Of a stretch of DNA of 64,000 nucleotides, positions 56,494 to 64,000 are shown piece by piece. This DNA is from Agroathelia rolfsii (Eukaryota > Basidiomycota > Agaricomycetes > Amylocorticiales > Amylocorticiaceae). Made by a program: the position numbers and the translations under genes. Position 1 is the stretch's first letter; each line of letters starts with the position of its first letter. The stretch lies in contig JABRWF010000007.1 of assembly GCA_018343915.1 (NCBI GenBank), positions 1,550,001-1,614,000 of the forward strand. Direction: 5' to 3'. The notes beneath the pieces are model-generated. The model was not told the DNA's origin and made no database searches. It saw only the letters and a program-made list of their open reading frames with translations.

Positions 56494-59400
56494 TTAATGG
56501 TTCTTTTTAACCTTTTTCCTTTTGACCTTGTGCGGTGGTCTATCTATGGCCTCGTCCTCATTCTCACCGGCTGGCGCTTTGCGTTTCTCAGACTGTGGCG
56601 CTTGCTTTTTACCAGACGCCGCTGAATCCCGGCTGATCTGGATCACCTGCTGACATAGGGATTGGAGCGATCTCGCAGCTTTCAATTTGGCAGATGCCTC
56701 CAACTTGGTTTGTAACGCCTCCCAAGATTTTGTGGACCAAATTTCTGATACCCTGCTCTGGTCTTGCATAATATGTTTCGCTTGACGGATGGCAAACAGC
56801 GCGAGCTTGAAGAGCTCCTTGGCTTGAGGTACCGTGAGCTCTATCTTTCCGTCACAGGCCTCCTCCAGAACCGAAAGAAGTTCTTGTCTAAGTTTAACAA
56901 TAAATTCGATGGCTTCTTCCTGCGGCTATTTTGAATTATACTTGTTAGAAGAGTAGGAGGATTGAAAAAGTTGGATCTAACGCACAATGTCCTGGCCTTT
57001 GAAGACGTGTTGCACCAGTAGCAAAAGTTGGCATCGCCTGTAAACGTTCGTAGCCCGTCTAGAACATTCAAGCATACCATCTCGCAATACCCATACAACC
57101 CCCGAATTTCGTTGCATGAACTCTTCAAAGAACTTGGTGTTGAGGGATGACGACTTGCGCGAGGCAAAGTCATCCAACGACTGCTTGTACTGATCACGGA
57201 CTTTGTCAACAGCTCCAATGGACAACAAGAGCTTGGAGACATAAAGCAGGGAGTAGGAAAGCGTGATGAGTGCATCTGATGAACTTGCCCTACGGGCCCG
57301 TTGGTGAAGATTCTCATACACACTACCGGCGAGAGATGCATCGACGGAAGAAGATGTTTCCCTGAGCTTTCCTATGCGGTTTCTCAGCAAACCTGTAGCC
57401 TTCTCGGAAAGCTGGCGTTCATCTGATCCTGTACCAGCGATAGCCTCTATCAGGGGTATGATCAGGCGGATAATGTACGGGCTGCTGGGTTGCTTTTTGA
57501 CATAAATATCCAACAGATCCAACACTCTGTTCTTGAAGTGCGTTGCTTCTCGTTGGGCATTAACGTCTGACGTTTGCCGTCAGCCATTTGAATAGAAAAA
57601 AAAAACAGACTTATGGAAATAGGTACCTTTTCTAGGCTTGCTAGATGCCTGAGACTTGAAGACGGCCGCCAGTTGTTCATCGATCGCAAGCATTTGATCA
57701 TCATCCATGAGCTCCTCTTCAGATTCGGATTGGTCCGACCGATCATCCATGCCGTTGACCTTGAGCGCCTCCTCCAGTTTTCTGCGAAGTTCCGCATCGA
57801 CTTCAGCGTTCTCATCAGTCTCTTCGCCGGATTCCGATCCCTCATCCTCTGAGCTATCCGACTCATCGCTGCTCTCGTCCTCATCGTCGTCTTCCTCATC
57901 TTCGGCGTCGTCATCCGATCCCATGTGGTCCTCGTGTTCTTCCTCGAGTAATTCCGATGGGTCTCGACGCTCAAGTTGCTGTAGAAATCGAATAGAGATA
58001 AGATAAGATCCTTTTATAGAGCGAGGTGAAAGTATACCGAAAGAAGAAGATCAATCGTCTCCCCATTTACAAGACCCGCCAGCAAAGAGAACGCATGGTT
58101 GGAAGTAGTCCGTAAATACATCGTGCCCTTGTCCATGTGGCCTATGATCGCATCGACTAAAATGTCAATCGGCTCCGCTTCCGCATCCAGGTCTTTGCCT
58201 TCGGTAGCGGCAGGTATAGTCTGTTTTTTGAACTTTTTCTTCTTCTCCTTGGGAAATGATGGAAACATGCGGACAATGGCGTTTCTGATGGTCTGCGCAT
58301 TATGCCATTAGAAGTCAAATCAGTATTATTGGGAGGGATACTGATATAAATACCTCAAGATTGTCATCGCCATCTTGCGAATCTTGTTCCGTCTGCAAAA
58401 CGTAGGTATGAAGCAGAGTGGCTGCAAGCAAAAGCTGCGCTCCGCGGGCTGGATTCAAATCATCGGACAAAGTCTGTTATATGGTTAGACAAACTAAAAC
58501 TCGAGGCGGCGCTGGAGGCTTAGGAGCTTACAGAGTCTAAAGCTTTCAGAGTTTCGAGCGATTTCGAGAACACCTCGTCCTCGTCCCCGTCTAGATCAAA
58601 CAATGGCGAGGCATGCTTAGCATCGCTTCGTAGATCGGTGATAACCGAAAGGACATGTGTTATCCAGAATTGGCCATCTGAGGAAACACCTTGTACTTTT
58701 GATACCTTTTCGTCATCTGTACAACCATATCATAAGAAAGCGAAATTGACAGAAAAATAACTGCGTGTCCGACCAGTTTTTATCAGCGTGGATTGACCGG
58801 TCAAATCGGCGAGCGCTGCGAGCAGCCTTTGACGACATGTTTTGTGTAGGTCATCAGAGAATACGGGAGATGGTTTTTCGTGGAGCTGAAGAAACGTCAC
58901 ATGTTATATCAAATAAACCAATTTAATTTAACAGGAACCTACAGCCTGGAATGAGCTGGATGTCGATGTTTTGCGGACGGTGAAGAAGGCGTGGAATGTG
59001 AGCCAGTCAAGAACAATCTTAATCCAGTCATCACTCTTGGGTACGGATCCATTCTTGATTAGAGCTCCCAACTGCTCTGTGATCCACGTCCGTTTAGAGT
59101 TAATAGACTGGACATCCAAGCTGCGAAGGATACCATGAGTTTCTTTGCTTTTTGAAAAAACTTCGGACGAAACATACGGCTCAGCACTGTTTACTTGCCC
59201 TAACAGATGAACAATGTAGTTCTTGATTCCATCCAAGTCCATGGAAGCCAGAATAGATTCGACAGTCTTCGTTTTAGTAAGTCTATCAAACTGTTGATTC
59301 CCATGCACACCCGTGAGCTGGAGGATAAGGGAGAAGCCGATATTCGGACGGTCCTTCACAAGTTCTTGCAGCATGGAAGCCTGTCATATTTGGTGAACGG

Positions 59401-60803
59401 GATGAACTGATTATATAACGCGACGATTCATACCACTTGAAGCGCTGCTTTATGTAGATACCGATCTGATTTTGATAAGTGGTTTATCCAGGTACGCATG
59501 AAGTTTTTCGTAAACAAAAGCGGTATATCGGCCTCCGATACACGGGGAAGTGCTTTTTGGAATACTTGGAAACCCCAAAATTTGCGTTGTGAGGAAGCAT
59601 TAGCAGAAAACAGGGATTCTACGGGACCACGCCATAAGTTGAGGATCAAACACAACAGTTGGGGGAGCAAACCATCAACAACGATCCTGAAGAATTCTTG
59701 AGCAGAGGAGCCACTTCCGCCTTCTCCCAGGAGCCGGTCAAGGAGACCATCCCACACAAAGTGAAGTTGAGGCTTCCAGGGATTTGCATTCGTTTTTGAT
59801 GAGCCTTCTTCATCTTCATCCACCGAAGCATCCTAAGTGAAGACACATATCAATTACGATGATTAGAAACATGCCAATGTCACAAACCTTTAATATTCTG
59901 GCCAGAACGGCAAGGTTGGATGTGCTTAAGATATCGGGGTTCTTGAAAGTCGGAGACAAATGGTCCTTCCAAGGAAGTTCAGGATATAGAGGCTGCATTC
60001 TGAGCGCAATTGCCACTTTTTCTGGATACCAGGTTTTGTTGTCGACGAAGATGTTTGTAGCTGTGCTCGCCGCCGCCTCCTGCTTCCATGGCGCATTTGA
60101 GGTGTGTAACGTGTCGATAGCAAGCAGTATGGTCCACCAAGCACTCTCGCGCAACCATGACTTGGTACTACCCAGTTGGATCAAATGTGAGATGATTTCT
60201 GTAAATCCTGCGAGGCTTGAGGCGACAGTCTCCGAGGAAGCAGACGTAGGGAGTGGATTTTGACGGACAATGAGTCCTGAGCGGATAACGGCGGTAAGCC
60301 CAAACAAGCGGGCGAACAATGCATCACGTTCTTCTTGACCGGTCATGGATCCAACAGTATTAGAAGAATCGATGATAAGTGTAGTGACTTGGGCACAGGT
60401 AACGGTGTCGATACGGGTCAGGAGCTATTGAAAATTATTAAGAGGAATCATAGTATGTAAGAGAGCGTTTATCTCGTACTTCTGTTAAAGCAACAGAAAA
60501 TCCAAGCCGACTGCTCTCTCTGGGGCTCGCCAATCCACGAACTAGTCTTCTGATCGAGTAGGAAACATCTTGAGCGTTGAATTCATCAAGACCATCTTGT
60601 TTCCTCTTTATGTCATTTTTTTCGTCTTCATCCTCGTCGACCTCTCCTTGGGCTTCAGAGCTGTCTGAAGCGGGCTCTTTTGGGATCGGAACAAACTGTG
60701 CTTGAAATTGCTCCAAGGAGGAGACAAGTTTCACAGAGGCATCAATACGCTCCTTCTTGGATGCGGAAGATAGGTTCCAAAAGAGTGGGAGGATAGTCGA
60801 CAT
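56494..60803 (-). CDS. pol5: POL5 / MYBBP1A-type nucleolar protein
   Basis: Nucleolar HEAT-repeat-like protein, called DNA polymerase phi, that acts in rRNA synthesis and 60S assembly and has no working polymerase site. About 1,250 residues in some ten exons. The N terminus reads STILPLFWNLSSASKKERID, followed by DVSYSIRRLVRGLASPRESS and RLGFSVALTELL, the family opening. The repeat body includes LHFVWDGLLDRLL and KFWGFQVFQKALP. A long acidic stretch of Asp/Glu/Ser around 57.6-57.9 kb is typical of the family, and a basic nuclear tail (KVKRKKVKKNH) ends it. The start at 60803 was chosen as the first ATG in frame. It converges on MSH3, whose stop lies 12 bp away. Confidence 0.9.
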
Positions 60804-61317
60804 CAACACGCAGATTTTTCGTTAAACAAAAAGCAGAAATGCAACGCCGCCCACTGGCAAGATCACACTGGCAAATGCTCTACTTTTTTGAACCGGATCA
60901 AACATGCAACAGATCCATCGGGATATAGTGATGTCACAGTGTTACACACGTCACACTTTTCAGACCACCAAATTCCAAGATTTGGAACGACAGTTGTGAT
61001 ATCAATGCTGATGCTATCTACTAGCGGTAGTGGCAAATGAGCATCGGTATTAGTGGCGAGTGAATATAAGTACTATAGCAATGTCCAAGCAATAACATGT
61101 AATCGCTCCTCGACAACATGCAGCCATTCAAGTTGTCTACTAGTATAACAAGAGGAAAACATCATTAAGGATAAATAATGCAGTGTCTCTACTAGAATGC
61201 ATCATGATCACCATGGCCTGTCTCCCAGAGGGAATGATCGCCCATTTTTGGAAAGAGCTGGCGGATGGTAAAAGGCGCAACTCAAGCTCATGTGTGTGTA
61301 AGTGAGTAAAATGGTCT
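60804..61317. other. Intergenic, 514 bases
   Basis: POL5 promoter and 3' flank of the next minus-strand gene; no gene recognised. Confidence 0.5.
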
Positions 61318-62132
61318 TTAATCGAAATGAATCCAATGACCCGCGACTCTCAGTCTGCACTTCTCGCAGTCGGTACGAGGGCCCATGCTAAAGCGCTGAG
61401 GTCGTTTTTCTACCAGAGAAGCACCATTATCAAGGAGCAAGGAGGACTGTGCTATTTCCGCATCTAGAGGCTCGGGGCCAGAAGATGTTCTCGACGGGGC
61501 GAGTCGAAGAAGACTAGGGGTAGAATGAAGTACATCGCTGTTGGTGGGAAGGGCAGGTGTCTCAGTCATGCTGTCAGAGTATAACTGTAAGTCACCAGGA
61601 GGCAAGATGTGATTCATTGGTCGTGGAAAGGGATGCTGAATTTCCAGTTGCATGTTATGATCTTCGCTAAACGACTGTTCCGCAGAAGAACGTGGCTTAG
61701 TGTTGTGTGTCTCAAAATATGACTAAACGCTGCTTGAATGTACGCACCATGTTGCTCGTCACAGTATCTGGAGCTTTCAGCCGGCTATCGAGTATAAGTG
61801 GGCTCTCCAATGACATTTCATCAGTACGACACGCCAAATCTTCCCCTGGACGCGGCACGTAGTAATCCCCTGACGCGAATTCGTGTGGGTCGTTATAGAA
61901 GACGAAGCCACTGGTGGCTGGCTCGACAGAGCTTGATCGGCTAGCCACCAGAATTGGCCTACGTTTCTGTGTGGATATTAGAAAACGGGGCAGACGTATA
62001 CCATAGTTGCGTCATGTTGTTACTGACTAAATAACGTTCATCTGGACTTGGGGACTCCTCAGGAGAGCGAGCCCGTTTCCGCATGAACCGTGGCGTCGTA
62101 AAGGAAGGCGATTGCATATCGACTTCCATCAT
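61318..62132 (-). CDS. Hypothetical protein with a C-terminal CxxC motif
   Basis: Not recognised. Three exons read in order MMEVDMQSPSFTTPRFMRKR with SPEESPSPDERYL, then RRPILVASRSSSVEPATSGF and YYVPRPGEDLACRTDEMSLE, then HNMQLEIQHPFPRPMNHILP, ending in GPRTDCEKCRLRVAGHWIHF plus a final Asp. About 230 residues, Pro/Ser-rich and acidic, except for this end, where the cysteine pair and two His suggest a small metal-binding knob. Introns use GTCAGT (after RYL) and GTGCGT (after SNM). The KRARSP start is a possible nuclear signal. Likely a lineage-restricted regulator, but that is a guess. Confidence 0.6.
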
Positions 62133-62575
62133 GATTATGCGAGAGTAAATTAGAGAGTGTACAAGGTGAGATAGATGGATCTAAAGAGCGAGGAAAGCAA
62201 GCAGAGAGCAGATGGAGTAGTACAACGAATGATTTATATGAATGGAGAAATAGTGTTAGTTGCAACGGAGATTTGGAGGCATAAATACAATTGCGGCGCC
62301 TAAGGCGGCCCGTGAGAGCCTGTGACGCTGTGCTGGCATTCGATTCGATCACAAGGCGCTTGATACATATCTTGTGCAGCCATGCCACAATTATCTTTCG
62401 TCTCATCTAAAACACTGGTCCACAAGAGAGAAAGAAAAAGGAAAACACAGCCAACAAGATACAAAGCATATGAATACAGATTCAAACGAAAACTACAACA
62501 CGACTAGTACATCTAGATCTTTTTGTTTGTAATGGTCTAACGATGACATGCTCTCTTGAGCTTTCAGCACTATGC
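62133..62575. other. Intergenic, 443 bases
   Basis: Promoter of the CxxC protein and 3' flank of the trehalose phosphorylase gene; nothing else seen. Confidence 0.5.
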
Positions 62576-64000
62576 TCAGCCCTGGATGTTTAGACCAGCG
62601 CGCGGCAGTCTGGGCTCGTCTTCAGTGTAAGGCTCCCCGGTTTCCTCTCTCAGCATATCATTGATCCATTTGCCATTAGGCTCCAACTTGACACCACGGC
62701 TGTACATGACTGCCAAATAGAGCCATGCTGCGGCGTTGCCGACCGTACCAACCTCATCGCTGACGTGCGTGCGGGCGTACTCGCTCATGTCATCGTACAG
62801 AGTCTCGTTCGTGTACAGGTCGAACAGGTGCTTAGCAACAGCATCGTTGTCACCCGGCTCTGTCAAGTATCCGGACTTGCCGTCGATGATCTGGAGCGGG
62901 ATACCACCCGTGCGCGAGGCAACAACAGGAATACCGGCGTGCAGGGCCTCCGACACCTTGACCTCGAAACCCTCACGGGTCGAGAGCTGAAGGGCAATCT
63001 TGCCGTTGGCCATCAAGGCATTCAGGACTGACGTATCCTCATGTCAATTTTCTTGGTTTCACTCGTATGAGAAACTACTTACGCTGATCGCTGGGTGGAA
63101 TCCTCATGACAACAATATCCTTTGCATACTGCGAGTAATTGTTCTGGATGTTGTTAATGGTCTCATCGTAGATGATGCTAGCGTCGGGGTCATCAACGGC
63201 ACCATGACCACAAATGAGAAGCTGGGGCTCAGAGCCAGGCTTGACACCTTTCTTCTCAAGCAGGGCACGGAACTTGGCATACGAGTCGACGACGTTGGGG
63301 ATACCCTTGGATGGATCGAAGCGAGCAACCTGGACAATGTACTCGCGCATGGGCCACTGGAGCTCGTTCATCTTCTCCTTAGCGCAAAGCCCACGGAACT
63401 CGCCCATGTAAAACTGAGAGTCCCAGGTCTCGAGCTCCTTATTCAAGCCATCGAGCCAATCGGTGGCAGCTCCCAAGAGAGTCAGCTTCTTTGTGGGCAC
63501 AGTGCTAGGCACGAACTTGGACACGGGGTGACCTATTGGAAATTAATTTAGCAATCAGTTATTGGCCAATTATCGGTTAATAGTTGACATACTGATGAAC
63601 AAGTCCGCGTGCTGGATGTTGTTCCACAAATATTGCCAGACCTCTTCCTGAGGTGAGCCTTGCTTTTCGACGAGATCACTACGGATCTCGATATGTGAAC
63701 GGTAGATGATTGGGATTTCCGGTCGCACTTTGCGAATGAGGGGAATCAAACCCGGCATCTGAGGATCATCTAGAATATTTATGGGCATGAGCTGGACGAC
63801 AACAAAAAAAATGTCTATCCTTACCGATGAAAGCGATATCAACACCGCCTTTGGCAAGAGGTCCACCCTCCGCGGTCCAGCGAAGTCCGTTTTTTAGGAT
63901 CCATGCATCGAAGTTGTCCTTTTGGTCCTGAGTCAGACGGAGATCCGGCGCTGCCACACCTTGCAGGATATTGTGGTTGTTCTTTGTGGTACGGAAGACA
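62576..64000 (-). CDS. Trehalose phosphorylase, GT4 family (5' partial)
   Basis: Retaining enzyme that splits trehalose with phosphate to glucose and alpha-glucose 1-phosphate in mushrooms. About 400 C-terminal residues are in the window; the frame stays open to 64000, so the N-terminal part is missing. Seen are VAAPDLRLTQDQKDNFDAWI, GGPLAKGGVDIAFID split by an intron with a nine-T run, RPEIPIIYRSHIEIRSDLVE, then the GT-B C-terminal half: YIVQVARFDPSKGIPNVVDS, LLICGHGAVDDPDASIIYDE, and the nucleotide/phosphate site ALQLSTREGFEVKVSEALHA leading into GIPVVASRTGGIPLQI. The end is LPRAGLNIQG. Cytosolic. It matches the basidiomycete enzyme family better than trehalose synthases of other fungi. Confidence 0.9.

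Overview
The window is nuclear DNA of a basidiomycete fungus, most likely an agaricomycete. The evidence is dense genes on both strands with many short introns (about 45-70 nt, GT..AG), an intron-containing tRNA, and lineage-typical genes: a GT4 trehalose phosphorylase, a DUF6593-type protein, a class II P450 and a large Ser/Pro-rich protein starting MNRFRKK. I see no prokaryotic operons, viral genes, CRISPR arrays or transposon ORFs. Gene models were spliced by hand from reading frame, splice sites and family knowledge, so exon edges are inferences unless called unambiguous.

Layout. 1-10.5 kb: Hsp90 (5' cut by the window edge), a 208-aa unknown, phosphoserine aminotransferase, tRNA-Ser(GCT), an F-box/LRR-type protein, ALG13 and pyrroline-5-carboxylate reductase. 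10.5-14.5 kb: a lone P450, then about 1.7 kb without a gene that carries a decayed direct repeat. 14.5-25.5 kb: proteasome ATPase RPT3, cap-binding CBP20, an RRM protein, ribosomal eL14, a Gfo/Idh/MocA oxidoreductase, a coiled-coil protein, a PIG-Y-like mini-protein, aprataxin and a C2H2 zinc-finger protein. 25.5-36.6 kb: an unresolved stretch, MZM1 touching a mitochondrial release-factor-like gene, Srv2/CAP, a PhoD-like phosphatase, the COMPASS subunit Bre2/ASH2L and a ubiquitin E2. 37-64 kb: the 1,808-aa unknown, the DUF6593 protein, a BTB protein, NTAQ1, a 129-aa unknown, ATP12, MSH3, POL5, another unknown and trehalose phosphorylase (5' cut by the window edge).

Most genes are housekeeping and do not form one pathway. 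Several are divergent pairs sharing 165-260 bp (ALG13/P5CR, RPT3/CBP20, RRM/eL14, coiled-coil/PIG-Y, ATP12/MSH3) or convergent pairs with tiny gaps. I found no convincing undescribed multi-gene system. The observations most worth a second look are the MZM1/release-factor junction, which can be spliced into one reading frame; the run of 20-, 9-, 5- and 19-nt exons across the catalytic motif of the PhoD-like gene; the E2 with HPG in place of HPN and no joinable start codon; the 11-nt exon in the aminotransferase gene; and the unannotated conserved-looking proteins.
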